The notes below the pieces were generated by a model. It made no database searches. It worked only from the letters and a program-made list of their open reading frames with translations, and had not been told where the DNA came from. A DNA stretch of 64,000 bases from Panagrolaimus kolymaensis (lineage: Eukaryota > Nematoda > Chromadorea > Rhabditida > Panagrolaimidae): the NCBI GenBank assembly GCA_028622995.1, contig JAJQJQ010000047.1, positions 1,612,001 to 1,676,000 of the forward strand, in the 5' to 3' direction. Of the stretch, positions 10,711 through 20,746 are shown piece after piece; within the stretch, counting starts at the first letter, position 1; every line of letters begins with the position of its first letter. A program made the translations under genes and the position numbers.

Positions 10711-13048
10711 CATACATGGGCAACCCAGACGATTCCAGACGATTATCGTCTTTTATGTAGCATGTAGCGCAACGATTTTCGGTTATGTAGCGCAAAATTT
10801 GTGAAAAAAAAATAAAAAAGTGAGAAAAAAAGGGCAGAAAAAGAGAAGAAAAAAAAGAAGAAAAGGGAAAGAAAAAAAGGAAAAAAGAAGAGGAAGAGGA
10901 TCAAAAAAGTAAGAAAGTAGGCTAAATACTAATTCTTGTTTTTTTGCTGAACGTTTTGGAAGCTATTAGTCGCAAAATTATAATTAGGTGAATTTTTAGC
11001 AATTAAAAGACTATAGTCATAAAATAATTTATTTACAAATACAATAGTCTTTGCGGAGAAAAAAACAAATCAGGAATTTTAAACATAGCCAGTTCGCAAA
11101 ATTAACTGTATTTACATGGGTCAATACACCATAAAGCAAGAAAATGTTCGCTCTATATAAATTTTGCTTTTAGCTATCAAGTAAGATATTGTTAATGCTG
11201 ATATAACTAATTTTTATTATCGTAAGTGTTATTACTTATCATAGCGACTTACTAAATGTCTCAGAAAACCATAAATAGATGTTTATCAATTTACTTAATG
11301 ATAACCCTTATTTAACCCAACTTTAAATCCTATCTCTCCTTCCCCTAATTTCCAAAGGCTTTAGAGCACCTCAAAGTAAACCACCATTTATAATCGCTTT
11401 ATTTCAATAATATAAAATGACCAAAGTTATTTTATCAAATGAGATTCACAAAAAAAATAAAACTCTTTTATGTGAATATATTTTTTTAAATTTCTTTGCT
11501 TTTTATCGATTTGTTGATTGCAAAGCGAAAACAAAGAGTTAGCATAGAAGCAACATACTCACATATGAAAAGATAATTCAAATTAAGAAGTAGAGGATTT
11601 TGCTAAAATATTAGAATAATTTTTTTATATTTCGGAACTAGCGAAAGCTCGCAATACTCTTGAAAAATAAAACAAGGTGTTGTAGAAAATAGGGGTTAGT
11701 TATAATTATTTCAGAATTAATTAATTTGTAATGAATATAAGACGCTAAAATAAATAAAGTTTTGCAACTTGTTTGAAATAGGGTTTCTTTTTAAAAAGCT
11801 TACATATTTTGAAGAAAACGCTTGACTTTTGAAAACATCGTCGAAAAAAAACTCACAAATTAAATATTGTTTGTTTTGGATTTTTGCCTCACCATTTTGG
11901 GTCAGATTCGGTTTTCTCTTCTTTTAAGCATTTTGCCACAAAAATTTTTTCAGATTCATATTTTTAAAATATTTGACAAACTGTATAAATTCGAGATAAA
12001 AGAAAGAAAATATTAAAATTTGGTTGATGAAAATGTTCAGATTGAGAGTTTTTGCCTTGAGAAGAAATTTTTGCTCTGGGAAAAAATTTTGAATTTGTAG
12101 TCATTTTGAATTATTCAATAGGATTCTTACTATGAGAAATTTTTTAGGATTTTAAAGAGAAAAAAACGTCTTTTTAAATCAGAAATTTTTCAGTGAGAAA
12201 GAATAGTAAAAATATTAAGTTTTTGAATGCGAAAAAGGGTGAGAACAATTTTTAAATAAACACCTATTTCGACCAAGTTGATAAACTTTATTTATTTTGG
12301 CGTCTTGTATCAAGGGATTAATTACAAAAAAATTAAGTATATTTTTCTTGGAATCATAAAAGCTTTGATAAACAAACAAATAATATGGAAACAGAGCTGT
12401 CTAGTTTTAAGTTTCGTGTTGTCGAGTTGACGCACACTGAAACTCAACTCGAAGAATTTCCGATGAACCGAAAGCTCTGGCTGGAATGCATAAATGCTTG
12501 AGATGAAATAAAATTTTTCCTCTTTAAAAATACCTTTAATGACGAAGTGCCGAAATTTTATATTATTTGGCTCAATTGATAAAAATTCATTAAAGTCAAA
12601 AACCCTTTAAAACTAAGAATTCAAAAATTATAATCTAATAAATAAATAAATAGTTTAGAAAAATAACTTGGGAAAACAAATTTTAAAATAAAGCGATGAA
12701 AATTTTTCTAAATCAAATCTATTAACTAATAATATCAAAAAAAAGAAAATTAGAACTATTTTTTATTTTTGTCTTAAGAATTTGCCAAAAATTAAAGCTC
12801 AGAAAAGAAATTGAAAAAACGGTTAGAATCAAGAGTGCTCAAAGTAAAAAAACAACTAATTTAAAATTGCTATATAGCTGGGCTGCATATCTTTCGTTTA
12901 TATATATAAAAATTTTATTTTAAATAGAACTGGGAAGACCATGAAAATTATAAAAAAATCGTCAAAAAAAAAACCACAGGGGGGACCCTTTGCTCAAATT
13001 ATGTAGCGCAAATTTTCGAAATTTGTCGTCTGACCTTGCCCAAGTATG
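10711..13048. mobile_element. 2.3-kb non-autonomous DNA transposon with 8-bp target duplication
   Basis: The left end CATACATGGGCAACCCAGACGA pairs with the reverse complement of the right end, CATACTTGGGCAAGGTCAGACGA. Exact copies of GCTGTCAA flank both ends. A TATGTAGCGCAA motif repeats just inside the ends (10761, 10784 and about 12998). No transposase frame is present. The interior has a purine-only tract (about 10801-10918) and a smaller nested element at 12392. Terminal inverted repeats plus an 8-bp duplication fit hAT-like, or less likely P-like, transposition. It separates a mucin-like gene from the diapausin-like gene. Confidence 0.8.
12392..12479. mobile_element. 88-bp foldback element nested in the larger transposon
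   Basis: It begins CAGAGCTGTC and ends CCGAAAGCTCTG, the same ends as the element at 1776-1940, so both belong to one family. The interior is a different palindromic sequence (GAGTTGACGCACACTGAAACTCAACTC). Flanks TATGGAAA and GCTGGAAT are only partly alike, so the target duplication is decayed or uncertain. Confidence 0.65.
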
Positions 13049-13410
13049 GCTGTCAAGTTTACGTTTTAAAAAAAATTTAAATAATAGTAAAGAATTAATT
13101 TTTTACAATGACTTTCGAGTCTTAAGTGAGACGAAAGCAAAGTTCTTTGTAGCCACAAAAAAACTAAAACAAACATTCATTTTGCCTTTTTTTTAAAGTT
13201 CAACCACATTTTTCGTTGTTGTTTATTTAAGAATTCATTTTGATTTTAAGCGAATATTTAAAATTCTGATGATAGATTTTTTTATTTGTAAAATGGATAA
13301 ACTTTTTTGTATAAATAACTCACAATTTTTTTAATTCACTTGTAAAAAAAGTTTGTCTCAAATTTCCTAAGCTTTTTTAGAAAATTGTCTTTGTGATTTG
13401 AAAAAATAAA

Positions 13411-13695
13411 ATGAGTGTAGTACAAAAATTTGTGTTGATTTTTCTCATTCTCAGTGAGTTAATTTTTTTTTACTTTATTTTTGAAACCAAATTTTAACAA
13501 TAATTTGATAATTTAGGCGTTTTTTCATTTGAAATGCTTTACGCAAATGGGGATGTAGTTTCTGCATGTGATGAAGTATGCCATCGAAGCCAAAATGAGA
13601 TCAATCAATGTTGCAGTGCCCATGGATATAGAAATGGAGAATGTGTTCCAGGTATATCACAGAGAGCGCCATCATACGTTGTATGCCTTCGTTGA
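13411..13695 (+). CDS. Diapausin-like secreted six-cysteine peptide
   Basis: Exons 13411-13453 and 13517-13695 join as A|GC (Ser) to give 73 residues. A signal peptide (MSVVQKFVLIFLILS) leads to a short mature peptide with six cysteines spaced C-x3-C-x9-CC-x9-C-x13-C. The core pattern ACDEVCHRS, then QCCSAHG, then GEC closely follows the diapausin family of insect antimicrobial or calcium-channel-blocking peptides (Cys-Asp-x-Val-Cys followed by Cys-Cys-x-Ala-His-Gly). This assignment is from motif memory. A defence peptide role is inferred. The intron lies within the signal peptide, a common layout for such genes. Confidence 0.65.
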
Positions 13696-14802
13696 GAGCC
13701 AGTTACATCAGAAGCTGGCTCGAGTGAAGATAAATTATAAAAAATTAGCACTGATTTAAAATAAGAAATCATTTAGAAATTTTCAAATCCACACTATCTA
13801 TGATTTATATATATTTTTTTCTATTTCATATTATTTAAAATAACTTTTTTTCCTATTTGGATGATTTAAAAATAATTTTTTGAAAATAAAAAGATATTTA
13901 TATTTGTCGCACATCTACTTAGCGCACACCGCGTCGACCATCGTTATAACAATCAATTAAAAAATGAGGTCATTTACCAGTATGTTTAAAACTCAATTTT
14001 TTAAATTTCTTATTATTTTTAAAATGAAACATTTTTGTTTGTTTGAATATTTGGTTTAAAATTTTTTTTAATGTATTTTATATATTTTTGAAAAAAATAT
14101 TAAAATAAATATAAAATATAAGTAAAACATTGTTAACACGTTTTAATAAAACTAGTATTAACTTAAATTTAAATATACATAGTTAATTACAAAAAAATAT
14201 ATACGAGGTAGTGAGTTAAAATTAATAAAACTAGCGACACGTCTTTGCGACATTTAAGACTTGAATGATAACCTTTGCAACGAAATCGAACAACAAATTA
14301 AATATTCAAACTGTTTTTCTTTTTAATTCAATAAAAACTTTTTAAATATTCTTGTGACAATACATAATTATAATTTTATCCAAAGTGCTTTTTAAGAATT
14401 TAAACAAGAGAAAGTCGAGTAAAAAATAATAAGCGTTTTGTTTTAACAAATTTTTTGTATTCGAATTTTTTTAAATAAACAAATATGACGCTTGTGAGTG
14501 ACGTGTGTTGCTTTTCTTAAATAAAATAGAAAAAAAACTTAAAAAATTTAAACTTAACCCTTCGAAAAGATAAATAAAAACACTGTTAAAAGTTTGTTTG
14601 ATTTTGGCGTGGATGGCTACAAAAAAATCACAAAAAAAAATTTTTTGACAGTTAAAATAAACAGTAAAATAACGTTTAATGAAAGTTTACATTTAAAAAA
14701 ATTTAAAAGTAAAACCAAAAATGTTTTTTTAAAACAATGGAATTTTTTACTTTTCTTTTGTTTACTCATGCACACATTTGTTTGAAACGTTTGACATTTG
14801 AG
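13696..14802. other. Intergenic upstream of LysM gene 2
   Basis: AT-rich. The distal part carries blocks (CAAATATGACG, AAAGTTTGTTTGATTTT-GGTGGATGGCTACAAAAAA) that recur upstream of LysM genes 3 and 4, so it is a duplicated 5' flank. No gene is visible. Confidence 0.55.
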
Positions 14803-14846
14803 GGAGGACGGAGGGTTGAAAAAAGATGTATAAAATGACAGAAAAT
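14803..14846 (+). promoter_or_regulatory. Core promoter of LysM gene 2
   Basis: GGAGGACGGAGGGTTGAAAAAAG precedes TATAAAATGACAGAAAA. The TATA box is 101 bp before the ATG. The block is shared with genes 3 and 4. Confidence 0.65.
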
Positions 14847-14929
14847 TTTGTATTTATTATCATATCTTCTTCAATATACATTTCATTTATTTAATTTAAC
14901 GGAGCTTTACATATTTAAAATTAATAAAA

Positions 14930-15336
14930 ATGAAATTCTTCAATTATTTCTTGGCTGTTTTTGTTATTTCTTTCTGTTTTTATTCTGCCATCGAAGCATA
15001 TCCAAGTGCCTTCAATTCCTATGGATTTAATTCTCCCGCAGACGAATCAAACACAGATGATAATGTCTCTGAAAATCAAACCTTCTTAGATAATGATGAA
15101 ACGACAACTGAATCAAATACAGATGAAATTTCTTCCTCTGATCAATATACAGTTAAACAAGGTGATAGTTGTTGGAGCATTTCAACTGAAAATGGAATCT
15201 CCCTTGATGATCTCAAAACTAAAAATCCTGATTTAAATTGTGAACCTCTTTCAGTAAGTTTCAGATTTATTTGATTAAATATAAAGTCTTTTTAATTAAA
15301 AATTTTTTTTAGATTGGCGCCAAACTTAATTTGTAA
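14930..15336 (+). CDS. Secreted LysM protein 2 with acidic linker
   Basis: Exons are 14930-15253 and 15313-15336, giving 115 residues. A signal peptide (MKFFNYFLAVFVISF to IEA) is followed by about 55 residues of acidic Ser/Thr/Asn-rich linker (ESNTDDNVSENQ, TTTESNTD), then one LysM domain: QYTVKQGDSCWSIS, NPDLNCEPLS and IGAKLNL. The two-cysteine LysM and the 24-nt last exon match its relatives. LysM should bind GlcNAc polymers. The linker may be O-glycosylated. It is nearly identical in plan to gene 4 at 19190. Confidence 0.85.
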
Positions 15337-16351
15337 AAACCAACAGCTCATACTTTCATGGCTCAAATGTGTATGTAAATAACTTATTTGACAAAAATAA
15401 AATCATGATTTTTTTTATGTTTCCAAATTTTTCTTTTCTTTTTATTTTTCTGAATAAAAGTATTATTTATTTTTATAATTTTTTAAACACCAATTTATTA
15501 TGATATTTATTGCTTTAACATTTATATTAGAAATATAACAAATAAATTTATGGAAAGTTAAATTTAAGAAGAATTTTTGAGAAAGTATTCAATCCAAAAA
15601 AACATTTATTAAAAATAAGAAAAATGTTTTTTTTTGTTATGTTTTGCAAATTATCTCTGTCACAATTCTGTGTGAAATTATTTTAACATTCAAAATTGCC
15701 AAATATTTTTAAAAATAAAAAGCATTTAAATTATTTTTTAATTTTGATGTTGAAATCATAATACTTTTTACAAATAAATTATATTTTTATTGATTTTTTC
15801 GCCCAACAAATTTTTTTTATTGCTTTTAATGCCATTAAGGATTAGTAAAAAAATAGACAAGAAATTTAAGAAAAGTGTAAATGGATGATTGTGAAGCTTA
15901 CAATATTTGTTTTTATTTTAATAGCAACTTAAAGTTGACTGACTCACTCAATGACTTTCGAGGCTGACGGGAAATAATTTAGAGTCATTTTTACCCACAC
16001 GAAGAAAAAAAAATAGACAAATATTTGTTTTAAGTTTTTTAAAGTCCCTTTTACTTTAGTAATCTTTTTTTTCTGTTTGTTTATGAACTTACTTTGAACT
16101 TAAGTAAATATTTTAAATTCCTAATGACAAATCAATTTAAACTCACGGAAGATAATTTTTGTATAAAAGGCTGTCTAAATTTATAGTTTGCAATAACTTG
16201 AGTTTACTCTTAACTTAAACTAAACCTTCTTTTGTTACAATATATTTTTTTATCGCTACCTCCCTTTTATTCTAAGGTTTTGTTTGATTGCTGCTAGTGA
16301 TTTTTAATTATTACTTCTAACGAAAAATATATATTTAAAAGTTAAAAAATA
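15337..16351. other. Intergenic; duplicated flank of mucin-like gene 2
   Basis: AT-rich. From about 15870 the sequence parallels that upstream of the mucin-like gene at 9953: GGATGA--GTGAAGCTTACAA, TTACTTTGAACTTAAGTAAATAT, a GTATAAAAGG box at 16161 and TTGATTGCTGCTAG. No separate gene is visible. Confidence 0.55.
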
Positions 16352-16762
16352 ATGTCAAAAATTATTTTCATTACTTTATTTGTTTTTATTTGTGTATTTA
16401 ATTTTGGATCAACTGCGCCATTGGAGAATGTTGCGTCGACACCTTCTAGAACTTCCGTAAGCCCAGTTCCAAGTTTTCAACCTAAACCTTCCACATTGTC
16501 CCCATTGATCGCTGATGGTGGCTCCGATCCAAATGCATCCGATGCTGGTAATAATGTTCCATCCGAAGAAATCATTCCAGATGTTGATGACAATCAACCC
16601 TCGACTACCTCCATGAATGCAACAGAAGACATATCAGATATCACTGATTCCGATGAAGAACAAACTCCCGCACCCATCCATAATAATGCCGCGGCTTCAA
16701 CCTCTTTATCCATTTTTGCATTTATTTTGCCTATTATAACTTTGTTTATTTTTAAAAATTAA
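16352..16762 (+). CDS. Secreted Ser/Thr/Pro-rich surface protein, probably GPI-anchored (copy 2)
   Basis: A single-exon 136-residue frame that is a paralogue of the gene at 9953. The signal peptide (MSKIIFITLFVFICVFNFG) and following APLENVAS are strongly conserved, as are STLSPLIADGGSDP and the hydrophobic C-terminus LSIFAFILPIITLFIFKN. The middle has diverged and carries more acidic residues (DDN, SDEEQ). A mucin-like GPI-anchored surface protein is the best reading. Higher conservation at the ends than in the middle suggests relaxed or diversifying selection on the exposed part. Confidence 0.75.
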   Translation: MSKIIFITLFVFICVFNFGSTAPLENVASTPSRTSVSPVPSFQPKPSTLSPLIADGGSDPNASDAGNNVPSEEIIPDVDDNQPSTTSMNATEDISDITDSDEEQTPAPIHNNAAASTSLSIFAFILPIITLFIFKN

Positions 16763-17465
16763 ATAAATAAATGTTTTTATTTCAACATTTTCATCTTTTT
16801 TTATAAGTGCATAGAAAAAATATACAAATATTAAGAAGCATTTTTAAAAATGGGAAAAATGTATTTAGTCGAAGATGAAAAATAAAAACCGAACTTGTAA
16901 TATTTCCCCATTTTTTATGTGGAGAATCCAATGAAATAAAGCTTTAACAAAAATGAAAAAAAATACCAAAAAATAAAAAAGTGTAATTCAAAAAGTCGGG
17001 TATTAAAATTTAAAGTGGAACTGATTTCTAAAAAACAAAAATGGTATAAAATATATTAAACCTTGCAATAAAATCATTTTATACTTTGCTACTAAAATTT
17101 TTTTTAAAATAAAAATGAATAAATCGTTTAAAAAAGCTAAATTTTTTACTTTAACATCTTTTTTCATACTCATTTTTTTATTTTACAAACAAATATGACG
17201 AGGGTGAAGTATGTTGCCTTTCAATAAGCGATTTAAACTTAACTGTTCGAAAATAAAAAATGTTGTTAAAAGTTTGTTTGATTTTAAGGTGGAAAGCTAC
17301 AAAAAATTTTTTGAGAGGTTAAATAAACTGAAAAATATTGTCAAAAGTTTTAAACAAAAAGTTTGAATGTAAAACAGAAATATTTTTTTAAACAAAAGAA
17401 TTTTCTTCTTTACTTTTATTTACTCAATTATACAATGACGAGTAAGTTAAACAACAATTTGATGC
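16763..17465. other. Intergenic upstream of LysM gene 3
   Basis: AT-rich. CAAATATGACGAGGGTGAAGT and AAAGTTTGTTTGATTTTAAGGTGGA blocks are shared with the flanks of LysM genes 2 and 4. No gene is visible. Confidence 0.5.
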
Positions 17466-17510
17466 GAAGGCGAAGGGTTGAAAAAAACTTGTATAAAATG
17501 ACAGAAAATT
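17466..17510 (+). promoter_or_regulatory. Core promoter of LysM gene 3
   Basis: GAAGGCGAAGGGTTGAAAAAAACT precedes TATAAAATGACAGAAAA, with the TATA box 97 bp before the ATG, as in genes 2 and 4. Confidence 0.65.
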
Positions 17511-17588
17511 TTGTTTTTATTATCATATCTTCTTCAATTTATATTTCATTTATTTTAACGGAGCTTTACATATTTTAAATTAATAAAA

Positions 17589-18101
17589 ATGATTTTCTTC
17601 AATTATTTCTTGGCTGTTTTTGTTATTGCTTTCTATTTCCATTCTGCCATTGAAGCATATCCAGTTGAAAGTGCCACTGATGCCTTAGTATATAATCCTT
17701 CAGCTGACGAATCAAACACAGATGTCGCCGCCACCGAAAATTCTGCTATTTTAAATAATGATGAAGCCCCAACTGAATCAAATACCGATGTTCTCCCCTC
17801 AGAAGGATCAATAAGTTGGGGAAGTTCTGCCGATATAAATACAGTTAAGCAAGGTGATGATAGTCGTCCATCCGAAGGAATAATCACTAGTACTACAAGT
17901 TCCTCCTCCACTGTATACAAAGTTAAACAAGGTGATAGTTGTTGGAGTATCGCAAATGGGGCTCAAATGACCGTAGATGATTTAAAATCCAAAAATCCTG
18001 GTATAAACTGTGATTCTCTTACGGTTAGTTAAAAATAATGTCTGAAATATAAAAAATTGAATTTTAACAATTTTTAGATTTACTCCAGAATTAATTTGTA
18101 A
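17589..18101 (+). CDS. Secreted LysM protein 3 with an internal decayed LysM start
   Basis: Exons are 17589-18023 and 18078-18101, encoding 152 residues. The signal peptide (MIFFNYFLAVFVIAF) and acidic linker resemble genes 2 and 4. Near residue 85 a partial module, NTVKQGDDSRPSEG, copies the first strand of LysM and then stops. The complete domain follows: YKVKQGDSCWSIA, NPGINCDSLT and then IYSRINL. The usual closing IGA is changed to IYS here. The internal relic suggests that a two-LysM form existed or that an unequal crossover occurred. The 24-nt last exon is kept. Confidence 0.82.
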
Positions 18102-18399
18102 CCAAACTCGCTTCTCTTTCATATCTTAACAAATGCAAAAATAGTTAAACTATTTTAGAATATAGAAAAAAATTATTGTAAAGTTTTTTTTGATTTTTGT
18201 CAAATTTTTTATATTTTCTTAATAAAAGTATTTATTTATTTTTTATAAGAACAATTTCACAATCAATTTTTCAATTATATCATATTATTTTATACATATT
18301 TTATTGTTATTAAGCGAACAAAGTTACAAACCGTTCGCCTTAAAATAGAAGCCAGGTGTTGAACATTTTTCTGCCATTTTTCAAAAATAAATACTTTTG
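18102..18399. other. Intergenic
   Basis: 3' flank of LysM gene 3. AT-rich, with nothing supportable. Confidence 0.4.
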
Positions 18400-18530
18400 T
18401 TTTTCCGCGGTTTAAAACATTTGTATTTTCCACTGCGGTCTTCTGCAAAGAAATGTTTTGAAGTAATAATTATAAGGAGAATTAAAGCATTTTCATTTTT
18501 ATTAATGACCCAAAGCATTGCTACAAAAAA
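18400..18530 (-). pseudogene. Relic of a GH18-LysM chitinase exon
   Basis: On the minus strand the frame reads AMLWVINKNENALILL, then TSKHFFAEDRSGKYKC. It aligns with VMIWSIDGDDDALTLF and TSKKICAGSGSGKYKC of the intact chitinase at 21085-22958. Key residues are altered and no other exon is found nearby, so it is a decayed copy. It places a former chitinase gene between LysM genes 3 and 4. Confidence 0.7.
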
Positions 18531-19061
18531 ATAAACTTTTTTATAACAATGTACATACTTGATGGCATCGCTTTGAATATGACTGTAATGTTTGGGAAAA
18601 AAAATTTTCACAAAAAATATTATTTAAAATTTTATAATCTTTTTTATTTTTTTCTCAAATTAATTCTTTTTTGTTGTATTTTACTTTTAAGTTAAATTTC
18701 CAAAAATAATATCATAATTTCGGCCTTTTTTGACTTTGAAATAAATTATAAGGCATTGGAAAACAAACAAATATGACGAGGGTGAAGTTTGTTGCTTTTC
18801 GTAAAAAAAAGAAGGATTTAAGCTTTACCTTACAAAAAATAAAACATTGTTAAACGTTTGTTTGTTTTTAAGGTGGATGGATAGCTACAAGAAAAATGAC
18901 AAAAAAAAATTTTCAGAGTGGTTAAATAAACAGTAAAATAACGTCATAAGTTTTTAGAAATGAGTTTAAAGTTAAACGGAAAACTTTTTTTAAAACAATG
19001 GAATTTTTAAGCTAACTTTTATTTACTCAATCATTCCCTTCCTGAAAAGTTATGTCATGAG
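18531..19061. other. Intergenic upstream of LysM gene 4
   Basis: AT-rich duplicated flank (CAAATATGACGAGGGTGAAGT, then AACGTTTGTTTGTTTTTAAGGTGGATGG) like that of genes 2 and 3. No gene is visible. Confidence 0.5.
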
Positions 19062-19107
19062 TGTGAAGGGCGGAGAGTAGAAAAAAGCTGTATAAAAAGA
19101 CAGAAAA
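19062..19107 (+). promoter_or_regulatory. Core promoter of LysM gene 4
   Basis: GTGAAGGGCGGAGAGTAGAAAAAAGCTG precedes TATAAAAAGACAGAAAA. The TATA box is 99 bp before the ATG. Confidence 0.65.
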
Positions 19108-19189
19108 CTTTTTTTTGGTTATCATATCTTCCTTCCTCATCAAATTTGTTTTCAACTTGTTACAACTTAAGCTACCATATTTAAGAAAA

Positions 19190-19590
19190 ATGAAATACTT
19201 CAATTATTTTTTGGCTGTTTTTGTTATTTCTTTCTGTTTCTATTCTGCCATCGAAGCATATCCAAGTTTCTCCAATTCCTATGGATATAATCCTTCCACC
19301 GACGAAACAAACACTGATGATAATGTCTCTGAAAATCAAAACTTCTTAAAAATTGATGAAACCACAACTGAATCAAATACAGATGAAAATTCTTCTTCTG
19401 ATCAATATACAGTTAAACAAGGTGATAGTTGTTGGAGTATTGCAACTGGAAATGGAATGACCCTTGATAGTTTCAAAACTAAAAATCCTGATTTAAATTG
19501 TGAACCTCTTTCAGTAAGTTTCAGATTTATTAGATTAAAGGCTTTTTAATTAAAAAAAATTTTTAGATTGGCGCCAAAGTTAATTTCTAA
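19190..19590 (+). CDS. Secreted LysM protein 4 with acidic linker
   Basis: Exons are 19190-19513 and 19567-19590, giving 115 residues. The ATG at 19190 is chosen over an upstream in-frame ATG because it begins the conserved signal peptide MKYFNYFLAVFVISF. An acidic linker is followed by LysM: QYTVKQGDSCWSIA, GNGMTLDSF, NPDLNCEPLS and IGAKVNF. It is very close to gene 2, including the first bases of the intron (GTAAGTTTCAGATTTATT). A secreted GlcNAc-polymer-binding protein is likely. Confidence 0.85.
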
Positions 19591-20367
19591 ACAACAAACC
19601 CACTCTTTTCCTTTCTCATGGCTCAAACGGATAAATAACTATTTTAATATTAAAATTGTGAAATTTTTTTTATTTCAGCAATTTTTGTTTTCCATATTTT
19701 TTTTAATAAAAGTAATTGTACTTATTTTATTTTTATGACAACAAATTTGCAAACTTTTCAATTTTATCATGAAATTTTAATTTTATTTGATTGCCATTTA
19801 GCAAACCAAAATCACAAACTTTTTTTCTTTCGCGAAATAAATATTAGTCATTTAAAAAAAAGTGAAAGTTTTCTTTCGGCCAAAACAATCTTGAAAAAAA
19901 GTTTGACCTTGAAATTTTAGTTTTTTTTTGTGTTTTGACTTTTTTACTTTAAAACTGGTTGCTTTTGTTTGTAGCGAGAATTTGTTTTTGAAGCAACAAG
20001 CCAATGACACAGAAATTGCATGTTGACAGCGTTCACTGTTTTTTTAAAAAAAGCGATTCCATTAATATTTTTAACAGATTTTTGAGAAATCAATTGAAAT
20101 CGGTGCTTTGCTTTTATTTTTCTAATTATAAAAAAAATTATTTTAGTATATTTTTGGGATAATTCTTTAAAACTTGAACTTTTGAATATATAATTTGTAG
20201 CCCATTGTTTGTTAAAAAATTGCGTGAATTGAATGAAATACGCATGTTTCCGTTCCAGTAGAAATCGCATTTTTTATTGCACAATCATTTTTAATATAAA
20301 AAATTTAACAAGAAAAATCTTATTTTTTGTCATTTAATATTTATTGGTAAATAAAATTGAGAGAAAA
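19591..20367. other. Intergenic upstream of LysM gene 5
   Basis: AT-rich. A TTTGTAGCCCATT-TTTGT---AAAA-TTGCGTG block at about 20195 also occurs at about 2037, upstream of LysM gene 1, showing duplicated 5' flanks. The longer minus-strand frame here (19944-20270) shows no family signal. Confidence 0.5.
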
Positions 20368-20402
20368 AGAGGAGGGGTTAAAAAAAGGTATATAAAACGC
20401 AT
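20368..20402 (+). promoter_or_regulatory. Core promoter of LysM gene 5
   Basis: GAGGAGGGGTTAAAAAAAGG precedes TATATAAAACGCATATA, matching gene 1. The TATA box is 91 bp before the ATG. Confidence 0.65.
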
Positions 20403-20481
20403 ATATGTATTTTTCTTTAGAGACATAAAATAATTTACTTTTTTTCTATTTATTTCCAACTTAAACTTATTTTTAAATAAA

Positions 20482-20746
20482 ATGAGATTCTACACTTATC
20501 TTTTGGTTATTGCCGCAATCATTTGCTGCTTCTCTTTTTATGTTGCTGAAGCATATACAGTTAAATCAGGAGATAATTGTTGGGATATTGCAACTGGAAA
20601 TGCAATGACCCTTGATAATTTCAAAACCAAAAATCCTGATTTAAATTGTGAACCCCTTTCGGTAAGTTTTAATGGTTCTAAGTTATTTAAACATTTAATT
20701 ATATTTTTTTTATTTTTTGCAGATTGGCGCCAATGTTAACCTTTAA
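20482..20746 (+). CDS. Secreted single-LysM protein 5
   Basis: Exons are 20482-20661 and 20723-20746, giving 67 residues. The signal peptide (MRFYTYLLVIAAIICCF to VAEA) runs directly into LysM: YTVKSGDNCWDIATGN, NPDLNCEPLS and IGANVNL. The N-terminal half and promoter match gene 1. The NPDLNCEPLS end matches genes 2 and 4, so it looks mosaic. The 24-nt terminal exon is retained. It lies 0.34 kb from the convergent LysM-bearing chitinase. Confidence 0.85.

Noticed and set aside
10801..10918. Purine-only tract as a regulatory or triplex-forming element
   Set aside because: It lies within a transposon and is simple sequence. Nothing else supports a function.
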